A stretch of 64,000 nucleotides of DNA from Epilithonimonas sp. JDS. Lineage in GTDB: Bacteria; Bacteroidota; Bacteroidia; Flavobacteriales; Weeksellaceae. Made by a program: the position numbers and the translations under genes. This document shows positions 45,661 through 53,975 of the stretch, piece by piece; the first letter of the stretch is position 1; every line of letters begins with the position of its first letter. The stretch covers positions 930,001-994,000 of the forward strand of contig NZ_JAJSAX010000001.1 of assembly GCF_021261315.1 (NCBI RefSeq). The letters are read 5' to 3'. A model generated the notes under the pieces. It searched no databases and was not told the origin of the DNA. It saw only the letters and a program-made list of their open reading frames with translations.

Positions 45661-45764
45661 TTAAAAAAGATAATTAATCATGAAATCGCCATGATTTGCA
45701 AGTGCAAAATATCTATGAATATCGTGCGATTGCATATGGCAATTCAAAACAATAAAATCTACAC
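45661..45764 (+). other. Hairpin-rich spacer between ccoQ and ccoP
   Basis: Three inverted repeats: AATCATG-7 nt-CATGATT (45676-45696), TTTGCA-AG-TGCAAA (45695-45708) and ATTGC-5 nt-GCAAT (45729-45743). No ORF. No T-run follows the stems, so these look like mRNA processing/stability or regulatory elements rather than a terminator. Confidence 0.4.
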
Positions 45765-46649
45765 ATGAAAAGAAGAACACCTGTTTATATTAATATTCCA
45801 ATCGTTTTAGGATTACTAATTATTGTTTTTTACATGTTCTCCCAAAGCTCAGACTTCCTGTCTTCCAAATTTTTCCTTGGAACAGCTTTGATAAGTATCG
45901 TAGTGGTATTTATTCAAGGTGCTATTGGAGATTTGATTGAGAATGAAAAATTCAAAAAATTAACTGATACAGAAAAAGCAACTTACATCTCTGATAAAAA
46001 AGTGCCTTACTTCCAATACCTTTGGAATGGCGCTTTCAAAAGCCAGTCAGAAAAAGAAGAAAAAGATATCCTTATCGATCACGGATTCGACGGCATTATG
46101 GAGCTAGACAATCAGCTTCCAAAATGGTGGTTAGGTCTTTTCTACTTCGGAGTAGCATATTGTATTTTATATGTATCATCTTATTTCTTAACAGATTTTG
46201 CACATCCATACAAAGAATACGAGCAGGAATACAGAGAGCAGACTGCTGCGATCAACGAATATATGTCAACTGTAACGCAGCCGACTTTAGAAACGGCAGT
46301 ATTCTCAGAAGATAACGTAGAAGCCGGTAAAGCTGTTTTCGAAACCAACTGTGTGTCTTGTCACGGAGAAGGAGGAAAAGGCGGTATTGGACCTAACCTG
46401 ACAGATAATTTCTGGATCAACCAACCGGAGAAAACTTTATACAAAACGGTGTTCTGGATGGTAGAAAACGGAAGTCCGAATAACCCAACAATGCAAGCTT
46501 GGGGTAAAAATGGCGTAGTTTCAGGATTTGATATGCAAAATGTGGCAGCTTATGTCTACCATATCAATCAGGAACAAGCTCCTATCACACCTGCACAAGG
46601 TGGCGCAGCTCCGCAAGGAACAGAAGCGCACTGGGAAAAAACTAAGTAA
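45765..46649 (+). CDS. ccoP: cbb3 oxidase diheme-type subunit CcoP, one heme site visible
   Basis: A 294-residue membrane cytochrome with helices at ~10-30, ~38-55 and ~128-150, then a periplasmic c-domain with CVSCH at ~196-200 and GIGPNL. Classical CcoP has two CxxCH motifs; only one is present here, so the protein is likely monoheme. The C-terminus is Ala/Gln/Gly-rich. It is followed by a bifurcated terminator-like structure and then ccoG. Confidence 0.88.
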   Translation: MKRRTPVYINIPIVLGLLIIVFYMFSQSSDFLSSKFFLGTALISIVVVFIQGAIGDLIENEKFKKLTDTEKATYISDKKVPYFQYLWNGAFKSQSEKEEKDILIDHGFDGIMELDNQLPKWWLGLFYFGVAYCILYVSSYFLTDFAHPYKEYEQEYREQTAAINEYMSTVTQPTLETAVFSEDNVEAGKAVFETNCVSCHGEGGKGGIGPNLTDNFWINQPEKTLYKTVFWMVENGSPNNPTMQAWGKNGVVSGFDMQNVAAYVYHINQEQAPITPAQGGAAPQGTEAHWEKTK

Positions 46650-46657
46650 TATCATAT

Positions 46658-46747
46658 AAAAGAGATTGTCAAAGAATATCGTTCTCTTCGGAATGGTATT
46701 TGAAAATGAATACTACACTGTTCATTTTCAGGACAATCTCTTTTTTT
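46658..46747 (+). terminator. Bifurcated hairpin with T-run between ccoP and ccoG
   Basis: Outer stem AAAAGAGATTGTC/GACAATCTCTTTT (13 bp, perfect) encloses a second perfect stem TGAAAATGAA/TTCATTTTCA, and ends in seven T. It would terminate or attenuate transcription from ccoP. ccoG starts 13 nt later. Confidence 0.65.
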
Positions 46748-46759
46748 ATCTAAAATATT

Positions 46760-48211
46760 ATGAGTACTACAGAAAAAAAATACAACGAAGCGGAAAGCTG
46801 GGTCGTAGAAGCTGAAACATTCAGAGACTCTGTAGGGACAATGGATAATACCGGCAAAAGAAAATGGGTATTTCCAAGAAAACCTAAAGGAAAATTTACC
46901 AATTACAGAGTTCTGGTAAGTATCTTATTATTGGCAATTTATTTTGCTGTTCCATTCTTGAAAATTAATGGAAATCCGGTTCTGTTATTCAATATCATAG
47001 AACGTCAATTTTTTATTCTCGGACAGCCATTTTATCCTCAGGATTTCTTTATTCTCGCTCTGGGCGCAATCGTTTCACTAATATTCATCATCATTTTTAC
47101 CGTCGTTTTCGGAAGGATATTTTGTGGCTGGATTTGCCCTCAAACTATTTTCCTGGAAATGATTTTCCGTAAAATAGAATATGCGATAGAAGGCGACCGA
47201 AACAAACAAATGCGACTCGACAATCAGGAATGGAACACAGAAAAAATCTGGAAGCGCTCCTTGAAATGGTCTACTTTCTTATTGATTTCCGTCATCATCA
47301 CCCATATTATGTTTATGTACATCGTTGGTTATGAAGAGGTTTTCCGAATTATGCAGGAAGGTCCGTTTGCAAAACCGACGAATTTTCTGGTAATGATACT
47401 TTTCACCGCGGCATTTTATTTTGTATTTGCCTGGTTTAGAGAACAGGTTTGTACAATGGTTTGTCCTTACGGAAGACTTCAGGGCGTTTTGATTGATAAA
47501 GAAACCATCAACGTTTTTTACGATTATAAAAGAGGAGAAAACCGCGCCAAATGGAAAAAAGGCGAAGACAGAAAAGCTGAAGGGAAAGGCGATTGCATCG
47601 ACTGTAAACAGTGCGTTGTCGTTTGCCCAACCGGAATAGATATCCGTGACGGTCTGCAGATGGAGTGCGTGAATTGCACCGCTTGTATCGACGCTTGTGA
47701 TGAAGTGATGGTAAAAGTGGGACTTCCACCAGGATTGATCCGTTATGCATCCGAAAAAGAAATCGAGGAACAGCAAAACTTCAAATTCTCCGGAAAGATG
47801 AAAGCTTATAGCGTTGTATTGCTGGTTCTCGTTGCTTTCTTAGGTGGATTATTATACAACAGAGGCGAAATGGAAGCCAAATTCCTAAAACCTCCTGGAT
47901 CCACTTTCTTCGTGAGAGACGGAAAAATTACGAACACTTACAATTATACGTTCCTTAATAAGTCGAACGAGAACAAAACCGTTATTATCAAAATCATTGA
48001 ACCTAAAAATGGCGAGATTTCTTCCGGAACTTCCAACAGAATTATAATGAAACGGGATGCGATGATCAAAGGTACTATCAATGTTAGTTTCCCTGAAAGT
48101 CAGATCAAACTGTCAAAACAAAATCTGGAATTGGGCGTTTACGATATGAATGGAGAATTACTTGATTCTTACAGCACATACTTTGAAGGGCCATTCAAAT
48201 TTCAATTTTAA
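46760..48211 (+). CDS. ccoG: cbb3 oxidase accessory ferredoxin-like protein CcoG
   Basis: A 483-residue membrane Fe-S protein: helices at ~50-68, ~92-115, ~172-192 and ~206-224, then two ferredoxin-type sites CIDCKQCVVVC-P (~279-290) and CVNCTACIDAC-D (~305-316), and a C-terminal Ig-like domain. FCGWICPQT is the third cysteine cluster. CcoG reduces or delivers copper for oxidase assembly. It forms part of the accessory block with ccoH and the SafE-like gene, following the bifurcated terminator. Confidence 0.93.
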   Translation: MSTTEKKYNEAESWVVEAETFRDSVGTMDNTGKRKWVFPRKPKGKFTNYRVLVSILLLAIYFAVPFLKINGNPVLLFNIIERQFFILGQPFYPQDFFILALGAIVSLIFIIIFTVVFGRIFCGWICPQTIFLEMIFRKIEYAIEGDRNKQMRLDNQEWNTEKIWKRSLKWSTFLLISVIITHIMFMYIVGYEEVFRIMQEGPFAKPTNFLVMILFTAAFYFVFAWFREQVCTMVCPYGRLQGVLIDKETINVFYDYKRGENRAKWKKGEDRKAEGKGDCIDCKQCVVVCPTGIDIRDGLQMECVNCTACIDACDEVMVKVGLPPGLIRYASEKEIEEQQNFKFSGKMKAYSVVLLVLVAFLGGLLYNRGEMEAKFLKPPGSTFFVRDGKITNTYNYTFLNKSNENKTVIIKIIEPKNGEISSGTSNRIIMKRDAMIKGTINVSFPESQIKLSKQNLELGVYDMNGELLDSYSTYFEGPFKFQF

Positions 48212-48221
48212 TTAATTATTA

Positions 48222-48671
48222 ATGAAAAACTTAAATTGGGGACACGGATTGATGATTGCATTAGGCTGTTTTATCCTTTTCATCCTCTTTCTGATCTTTA
48301 TATTTCCAATGGGAAAACAGAATGCAGAAATGATTTCAAATAATTACTACGAGGAAGAACTGAAATACCAAGACGTCATCGATGCCAAAAATAATGCAGC
48401 GAAATTAGAAAAAACGCCAACTTATAAAATAACTAGTGAAGGTCTTTTGATAACATTCCCTGAAACTATAAAAGTGGATGAAAACACTGTCAACTTCGTT
48501 TTGTTCAGAACTGAAGATTCCAATTTGGATGTAAAAAAAGAAGTCACTTTACAGCACAATCTTTTCTTGATTCCTGCCAAAGTCATCTCGAAAGGTTCTT
48601 ACACCTTAAAGCTAAAATGGACAGAGAATAAGAAGCCTTATCAGGTGGATTATGACATCTTATGGAAGTAG
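48222..48671 (+). CDS. ccoH: FixH/CcoH family protein
   Basis: A 149-residue FixH-type protein with one N-terminal helix (GLMIALGCFILFILFLIFIF), the conserved NNYYEEELKYQDVIDA segment and a beta-rich periplasmic domain. It aids maturation of cbb3 oxidase. It overlaps the next gene by 10 nt. Confidence 0.85.
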   Translation: MKNLNWGHGLMIALGCFILFILFLIFIFPMGKQNAEMISNNYYEEELKYQDVIDAKNNAAKLEKTPTYKITSEGLLITFPETIKVDENTVNFVLFRTEDSNLDVKKEVTLQHNLFLIPAKVISKGSYTLKLKWTENKKPYQVDYDILWK

Positions 48672-49399
48672 CACTCATCATATCGGCCATTGGTTTGGGA
48701 TTCGCATCCGGATTCCATTGCATCGGCATGTGTGGACCAATTGCACTTTCAATGGGATTGACGAAGAATCAGAAGGCCAACTTCTATCTTCAAAATCTCA
48801 CCTATCAATTCGGAAGGATTCTCACCTACTCTATTCTTGGCGGAATCCTGGGCATCATTGGTCAAAGCTTCGAATTGGCTGGATTTCAAAAATATCTAAC
48901 TGTTTTGGTCGGAATTTTATTGATTGTAATGGCGATTTTCTCTTTCGGAGGAAAAGATTTCGCCGCTAAAATCCCATTTGTTTCAAGAGCTTTGCTGAAG
49001 GTGAAAATGAAACTTGGGAAAATCCTACAACGCCCCGATTACAAATCCCGATTCGCCACTGGAATTCTGAATGGACTTCTACCTTGCGGAATGGTCTATA
49101 TGGCTTTGACGGCTTCTCTCGCAGCCGGCGGAATCTGGCAAAGTTCACTCTTTATGTTCCTTTTTGGATTGGGAACTTTCCCTTTTATGTTCGCCGTTGT
49201 TTACTTGGGGAATTTCATCACAACAGCTTTCAGAGTAAGAATCCTGAAAGTCATTCCAGTGATGATGATAATCTTGGGCGGATTGTTCGTTTTAAGAGGT
49301 TTGGAACTAGGAATTCCTTACGTTTCCCCACACTCCGAATCTTTGCACGTCAATCACTCTACAGATGGTTTTCACACAGACCATACGAATTGTCATTAA
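48662..49399 (+). CDS. Sulfite exporter TauE/SafE-family protein of the cbb3 locus
   Basis: A 245-residue integral membrane protein with six or so helices. The signature FASGFHCIGMCGPIALSM and LPCGMVYMALTAS are those of the SafE/CcoI-associated copper-binding relatives found beside ccoGHS genes. The C-terminal tail is rich in His (HSTDGFHTDHTNCH), a possible metal site. It overlaps ccoH. Its exact role (copper or sulfur transport) is unresolved. Confidence 0.82.
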   Translation: MEVALIISAIGLGFASGFHCIGMCGPIALSMGLTKNQKANFYLQNLTYQFGRILTYSILGGILGIIGQSFELAGFQKYLTVLVGILLIVMAIFSFGGKDFAAKIPFVSRALLKVKMKLGKILQRPDYKSRFATGILNGLLPCGMVYMALTASLAAGGIWQSSLFMFLFGLGTFPFMFAVVYLGNFITTAFRVRILKVIPVMMIILGGLFVLRGLELGIPYVSPHSESLHVNHSTDGFHTDHTNCH

Positions 49400-49453
49400 T
49401 TTAATTTTACTTTAAGATTTAAATAGTCATAAATTACAGTAATTCAGCAAATA

Positions 49454-49485
49454 TTTGTTTCCTTATTGGGAAATATCTATCTTTG
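49454..49485 (+). promoter_or_regulatory. Promoter and internal palindrome of the HigBA-type pair
   Basis: TTTG (49454-49457), 20 nt, TATCTTTG (49478-49485): exact consensus. Between the boxes lies TTTCC-6 nt-GGAAA (49458-49473), a likely operator for the antitoxin. Confidence 0.7.
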
Positions 49486-49499
49486 AGAAAAACAAATGA

Positions 49500-49835
49500 A
49501 TGAAACCAAAATTCGATATCGAGTTGTTACCTGAGGCTGTGCAGTTTTTAGATGATTTGGATGATAAAGCACGAGAAAAAATTTATTATAATTTGAGAAA
49601 AGCGCAAATAGTCACAGACAATGAACTCTTCAAAAAATTAAATGATATTATTTGGGAATTTCGGACAATTTATAACGGCAAAGCCTATAGACTTTTTTCC
49701 TTTTGGGACAAATTAAATGGAAAGGATACGTTGGTCATAGCAACGCACGGGATTTTGAAAAAGACTCAAAAGACACCTACGAAAGAAATTAAAAAAGCAG
49801 AAGAAATAAGAAAGCAATACTTAAAATATAAATAG
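49500..49835 (+). CDS. RelE/HigB-type toxin (Gp49-like)
   Basis: A 111-residue protein of the RelE/ParE superfamily, Gp49-like/HigB branch, that would cleave mRNA on the ribosome. Features: FDIELLPEAVQFLDDLDDKA at the N-terminus, IIWEFRTIYNGKAYRLFSFW (the 'EFR' strand) and LVIATHGILKKTQKTPTKEI. Toxin-first gene order with an HTH antitoxin 2 nt downstream is typical of HigBA. It follows an exact consensus promoter. Confidence 0.85.
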   Translation: MKPKFDIELLPEAVQFLDDLDDKAREKIYYNLRKAQIVTDNELFKKLNDIIWEFRTIYNGKAYRLFSFWDKLNGKDTLVIATHGILKKTQKTPTKEIKKAEEIRKQYLKYK

Positions 49836-49837
49836 TT

Positions 49838-50161
49838 ATGTCAGACAAAAAATATAAAACAGTTTCTTTAGATAGCTTGATAGATAAGCACATTGGAACT
49901 AAGGGAACAGAGAAACGCGAAGTATTCGAAAATGAATTAAAAATAGATTTATTAGGACAAGCCATCAAACAAGCAAGACAAGAGCGTAATCTGACACAAG
50001 AGCAACTGGGGAATTTGGTTGGCGTTCAGAAAGCTCAAATTTCAAAAATTGAAAACAGCGTCAAAAATGCGAGGTTTGAAACCATTTTAAAAGTATTTGA
50101 TGCACTAGGAGCCAAAGTTAATTTCAATGTAGAATTGAATGATAAGAAATTAGCTTATTAA
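49838..50161 (+). CDS. HTH antitoxin (HigA/XRE-type)
   Basis: A 107-residue XRE-family protein. The HTH lies at residues ~45-100 (IKQARQERNLTQEQLGNLVG, VQKAQISKIENSVKNARFET) and there is a ~35-residue N-terminal extension that could contact the toxin. It starts 2 nt after the toxin gene and ends before a bidirectional terminator. It represses the operon by binding the palindrome in the promoter, by analogy. Confidence 0.85.
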   Translation: MSDKKYKTVSLDSLIDKHIGTKGTEKREVFENELKIDLLGQAIKQARQERNLTQEQLGNLVGVQKAQISKIENSVKNARFETILKVFDALGAKVNFNVELNDKKLAY

Positions 50162-50173
50162 ATTTAAACATAA

Positions 50174-50199
50174 AAAAATCGGCCATCTGACCGATTTTT
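50174..50199. terminator. Bidirectional terminator
   Basis: AAAAATCGG/CCGATTTTT stem with an 8-nt loop, A- and T-rich on both sides. It sits between the antitoxin gene and the leftward gene ending at 50205. Confidence 0.8.
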
Positions 50200-50204
50200 A
50201 TTTT

Positions 50205-50678
50205 TTAGAAAGTGACTTCCGAAGTTTCTTTTCCTTTCTGAAAGTTGAGTGTCTTCAAAGCTCCTTTATACGTTATATTCACAATATTGACCTGTTTCGG
50301 AAACTGTCCAATCAAAATACTGTTCTTGATTTTCAAACTAGAAATATCAGAAACACCACTCGCTTCATAATAAACCCAAACCGATTCACCATTGACCTGA
50401 CTTCCTGTGAAAGTCAATTGCTTAGCAGCGCCGTTGATAGAAACATCTACATTATTATTCACATATTTTTTCACTTCCGCTTCAAAACCTGCAGTTGCTG
50501 GGTCGATTTTCACGGCTTGAGAGATGTGACCTGTGTTTAGCTTCGTTGTGAACTTCAAAGTTTTGGTTCCGTCGATGTAATCCACTTTGGTCATTGATGA
50601 AAAGAAATCCAATGCTGTAAAGCTAAAAAGCCCAACCAGCAAGATTCCTAGAGACAATATGAGTATTGATTTTTTCAT
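50205..50678 (-). CDS. DUF6702-like exported protein
   Basis: A 157-residue protein with an N-terminal membrane or signal segment (LILSLGILLVGLFSFTA). The rest is beta-rich (VDYIDGTKTLKFTTKLNTGH, VNGESVWVYYEASGV, SILIGQFPKQVNIVNI) and resembles DUF6702 family proteins of flavobacteria. Function unknown. Monocistronic, ending at a shared terminator. Confidence 0.6.
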   Translation of the reverse strand: MKKSILILSLGILLVGLFSFTALDFFSSMTKVDYIDGTKTLKFTTKLNTGHISQAVKIDPATAGFEAEVKKYVNNNVDVSINGAAKQLTFTGSQVNGESVWVYYEASGVSDISSLKIKNSILIGQFPKQVNIVNITYKGALKTLNFQKGKETSEVTF

Positions 50679-50736
50679 TTTAATGTAATATTTAATAACT
50701 TTTACTATTGATTATGGTCAAATTATATGCCACGCC

Positions 50737-51447
50737 TTAGAAATTCACACTTACCGAATATTTGTCGTAGAACGCTTTGATATGCGCCACCGCATCTTCC
50801 GCCGTATCCACAACCCGGAAAAGCTCCAAATCTTTCTCGGCAATCAAACCTTCTTTCAACAATGTGCCTTTGAACCAATCCAACAATCCGCTCCAGAACT
50901 CACTTCCGACCAAAACGATTGGAAACTTCCCTATTTTATTGGTCTGAATTAAGGTCAAAGCTTCCGACAATTCGTCCAAAGTTCCAAAACCTCCAGGCAT
51001 CACCACGAAACCTTGAGAATATTTGACAAACATTACTTTCCTAACGAAAAAATAATCAAAATTGATATTATAACCTTTGTCAACGTACGGATTAAAGTGT
51101 TGTTCGAAAGGCAACTCGATATTCAAACCTATGGATTTTCCGTGTCCGTTCGCACCTCTGTTTCCGGCTTCCATTATTCCAGGTCCGCCTCCGGTGATGA
51201 CCCCAAAACCGATTTCCGTGATTTTCTTCGCAATGTCAACCGCCATTTTGTAGTAGTAATTATCTTCCTTCAATCTAGCCGAACCAAAAATTGAAACACA
51301 AGGTCCAATCCTCGCCATTTTCTCGTAACCATCCACAAATTCCGACATCACACGGAAAACCATCCAGCTGTCTTTCGTAATCGTCTCGTCCCAGGTCTTC
51401 TGGCGCAGACTTTCCTGCAATCTTTTATCGTCGTCCTGTTCTATCAT
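50737..51447 (-). CDS. LOG-family (TIGR00730) Rossmann-fold protein
   Basis: A 236-residue protein of the LOG family, known from cytokinin riboside 5'-monophosphate phosphoribohydrolases. Motifs: SIFGSARLKEDN, GGGPGIMEAGNRGA and MPGGFGTLDELSEAL (the PGGxGTxxE catalytic motif). Bacterial members act on purine nucleoside monophosphates. It overlaps the nucleotidyltransferase gene by 4 nt. Confidence 0.85.
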   Translation of the reverse strand: MIEQDDDKRLQESLRQKTWDETITKDSWMVFRVMSEFVDGYEKMARIGPCVSIFGSARLKEDNYYYKMAVDIAKKITEIGFGVITGGGPGIMEAGNRGANGHGKSIGLNIELPFEQHFNPYVDKGYNINFDYFFVRKVMFVKYSQGFVVMPGGFGTLDELSEALTLIQTNKIGKFPIVLVGSEFWSGLLDWFKGTLLKEGLIAEKDLELFRVVDTAEDAVAHIKAFYDKYSVSVNF

Positions 51448-52157
51448 CTGAAAATTCTTTCTGCTTCAACAATAGATTCCGGTCTTCCAACATCAACTAA
51501 GTTTGAAGTGTGCTGATAACCGACAATGATATCTTCTTTCATCAATTCCATATATTCATCCATAATGGAGAATTTTCCGGTTCTTGTGAATTTATCAAAA
51601 ATCTCAGAATTCACGCAATGAACACCACTGAAAGCCAATTCTCTCAATTTGAAAATTCCGCCAACGACCGTTTTTTTATTGGTTTGAAGATTTCTCCAAC
51701 CTTTCAAAAACATTTTATCATTGAACATCAGTTTTCTGGAACTGTCTCTGTCAGAAACGGCCAAAGTAATCATTGCACCTTTGGTCTCGTGAAGTCGGAT
51801 AAAGTTGCTGATATTGAGGTCTGTCAGAATATCGACATTCATTATCAGAAATGATTTCTCATTCTCAAGGAATCTTTTTGCTAAAAGTAGTCCGCCGCCA
51901 GTTTCTAAAAGTTCTTCGTGCTCATTTGAGATTTCGATGTTCGCGCCGAAGTTATCATTCTCAGCCAAGAAAGCGAGAATCTGTCCTCCGAAATGGTGAA
52001 TATTAATAACAAAATCATTGATTCCAAAACCTTGCAGGTATTTGATATTTCTTTCGAGAAGTGGTACGCCGTTGACTTTTGCCAAAGCTTTCGGATGTTC
52101 GTCAGTGAAAGGTTTCAGTCGTGTTCCCTTTCCTGCAGCAAATATTAATGCTTTCAT
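51444..52157 (-). CDS. MurU-like sugar-1-phosphate nucleotidyltransferase
   Basis: A 237-residue nucleotidyltransferase, with the signature FAAGKGTRLKPFTDEHPKAL (uridylyl/guanylyl transferase) and 'MNVDILTDLN' metal-site Asp. It resembles MurU (UDP-MurNAc from MurNAc-1-P) and mannose-1-phosphate guanylyltransferases. Clustered with a RapZ-C-like gene and the LOG-family gene. In related genomes this group includes a kinase; none is seen here. Confidence 0.78.
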   Translation of the reverse strand: MKALIFAAGKGTRLKPFTDEHPKALAKVNGVPLLERNIKYLQGFGINDFVINIHHFGGQILAFLAENDNFGANIEISNEHEELLETGGGLLLAKRFLENEKSFLIMNVDILTDLNISNFIRLHETKGAMITLAVSDRDSSRKLMFNDKMFLKGWRNLQTNKKTVVGGIFKLRELAFSGVHCVNSEIFDKFTRTGKFSIMDEYMELMKEDIIVGYQHTSNLVDVGRPESIVEAERIFR

Positions 52158-52245
52158 ATTTTATAAATGATAAATAACAATTTGATAAATGATTGAATAA
52201 TTGGAAATAAAAAATCAATTATCAATTATCGCTTATCGATGATAA
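52158..52245. repeat. GATAAAT-type intergenic repeat
   Basis: ATAAATGATAAATAACAATT and CAATTATCAATTATCGCTTA arms in imperfect inverted orientation, upstream of the nucleotidyltransferase gene and overlapping the end of the RapZ-C-like gene. Same family as 17640 and 39531. Confidence 0.4.
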
Positions 52246-52653
52246 ATTAAGGTGTAATTGTTCGTCGTGATGCACTGAAACTTCCGCCTCAGGATATTTT
52301 TCTTTAATAAACTGAGCCGTTTTGATTGCTGAATAAACCGAACGATGTTGTCCGCCAGTGCAACCAAAATTGATTTGCAGATGCTCAAAATTTCGGCTTA
52401 AATAATTCTCAATGCTGATTGATATTAATGATTGGATTGACTTCAAGAAATTCGGCATTTCAGTTTTCGTTTCCAGAAATTCCTGAACACCAATGTCATT
52501 TCCTGTTTGTATTTTGTATTCCTCAATTCTTCCCGGATTCAAAATTCCTCGGCAATCGAAGACGAAACCGCCGCCGTTTTCGGTGTTATCTTTTGGGATG
52601 CCGCCTTTTTTATAAGAAAAACTATGAATCTCTATATGGAGTTTGTTCTGCAT
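52222..52653 (-). CDS. RapZ C-terminal-domain-like protein (stand-alone)
   Basis: A 143-residue protein matching only the C-terminal half of RapZ (YvcJ), lacking its P-loop kinase N-domain. Visible motifs: GGFVFDCRGILNPGRIEEYK, the glycine-rich FGCTGGQHRSVYSA and PEAEVSVHHDEQLHLN. The RapZ C-domain binds glucosamine-6-phosphate, so a role in amino-sugar sensing with the adjacent MurU-like enzyme is possible. In relatives it is fused to an aminoglycoside phosphotransferase-like kinase; no trace of that domain is seen here. Confidence 0.7.
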   Translation of the reverse strand: MQNKLHIEIHSFSYKKGGIPKDNTENGGGFVFDCRGILNPGRIEEYKIQTGNDIGVQEFLETKTEMPNFLKSIQSLISISIENYLSRNFEHLQINFGCTGGQHRSVYSAIKTAQFIKEKYPEAEVSVHHDEQLHLNLSSISDN

Positions 52654-52802
52654 TAAATCTAATTTTTCCGTAAAGTTACTTTTTTTAATTTTCTTTCAAA
52701 AATCTGAGTATTCTGAATTTAAAATTTAATTTTGCATATTAATTGATGTAAGGACGGAAAAATCAAACTAATTTCTTACTTTTAAAAATAAATCACAATA
52801 AA

Positions 52803-53966
52803 ATGAAATTCATAAAATACTGTCTATTAATAAGTTTAATGATTTTCACAATCAGCTGCAAGAAAACAAGTGTAGATGGCACCAACCGGATGAGCTTTCA
52901 GGAAAGTATCAACGATATGGCTTCCAGCTTACCGACTTTGAAACAGGTGAAATTCAATGAAGCGCTTTATATCCTGAAAACCTTTGGGGTAGAAGCTGAT
53001 GGTGACATTGCAGAAATCGAGGCATTGGGAAAACTTCTAAATGGTAAGAAAACACCAGAAATTTTCAAAATGGCCGATGAAGTGGCTCAAAAAAATAATA
53101 TCACTTGGAGCAGTACAGCGCCACCAAGTCTTGGAGAAATGAATATCTTTGGGAATGTCACCGCATCCGAGAAAGACCCGAACGACATCGACGCAGCATC
53201 TTTGAACGTTGTGGTTAGAAATATCGCCGGCGACAGTTTGACAGGTTCAAAAGGCTTAATCATTATTCCTCAATTACTTGACAACAATGGTAGAAAAGTA
53301 GAATTTGAAGGCGCAGCTTTGGAAACTATTATGGAAATTTCCAGCGGCGGAACTAAAATCTCAACGTCTAAAAACCTAATGCAAGACCCAGCATTCCGAG
53401 GTTTCACGATTAAATACTCATCACTTCCGAGAGAAAAAATCTTCGAAGATAAAATCGATATCAAACTATCTGTAAAAACGACCAAGAAGCTTTTACAGAT
53501 GATAAAAATGGGTGTTCCAGTCAATGGTCAGGCACTTTACACACCGCCTGCTCCGGTTGTCTCTGATTCGATTCAGGCTCCGCCACCGCAGGTTGACCCT
53601 CAAACCGGAGAAACCGTGGTTCCACCGCCAGCGCCTGTGAAAAATACAGCTGACCCAAAAGCCACAGTGACCAAGTTTTTGAATAACCTTTCCACTCAGA
53701 ACTTCAAAGCTGCTTTTGATGCTGCGGATAATCCAAATTGGGGTTCTTATGACAAATTCTCAAATCCAAATTCAGGTTTCGGTTCTGTGAAGAATATCAA
53801 TGTGAAAAATATCGCAGTTCCTTATAACAAAGACAATTCAGCCAATGTGAACGTGACCTACGACGTGACGGACAAAAACGGAAAAGTATCCTCTCTTAAT
53901 GTCACTTACGGTTTGAAAGCGGTCAACAACACCTGGAAAATCACCACCTACAAAATCAACAATTAA
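52803..53966 (+). CDS. Lipoprotein with C-terminal NTF2-like domain
   Basis: A 387-residue predicted lipoprotein (LISLMIFTISC, lipobox Cys ~19). A central beta-rich region of unknown family covers residues ~30-240, then a Pro-rich linker (TPPAPVVSDSIQAPPPQVDP). A final ~100 residues (KATVTKFLNNLSTQNFKAAF to NNTWKITTYKINN) have the look of an NTF2/SnoaL-like domain. It precedes apt by 9 nt and may be cotranscribed with it. Confidence 0.65.
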   Translation: MKFIKYCLLISLMIFTISCKKTSVDGTNRMSFQESINDMASSLPTLKQVKFNEALYILKTFGVEADGDIAEIEALGKLLNGKKTPEIFKMADEVAQKNNITWSSTAPPSLGEMNIFGNVTASEKDPNDIDAASLNVVVRNIAGDSLTGSKGLIIIPQLLDNNGRKVEFEGAALETIMEISSGGTKISTSKNLMQDPAFRGFTIKYSSLPREKIFEDKIDIKLSVKTTKKLLQMIKMGVPVNGQALYTPPAPVVSDSIQAPPPQVDPQTGETVVPPPAPVKNTADPKATVTKFLNNLSTQNFKAAFDAADNPNWGSYDKFSNPNSGFGSVKNINVKNIAVPYNKDNSANVNVTYDVTDKNGKVSSLNVTYGLKAVNNTWKITTYKINN

Positions 53967-53975
53967 AAATAAATA

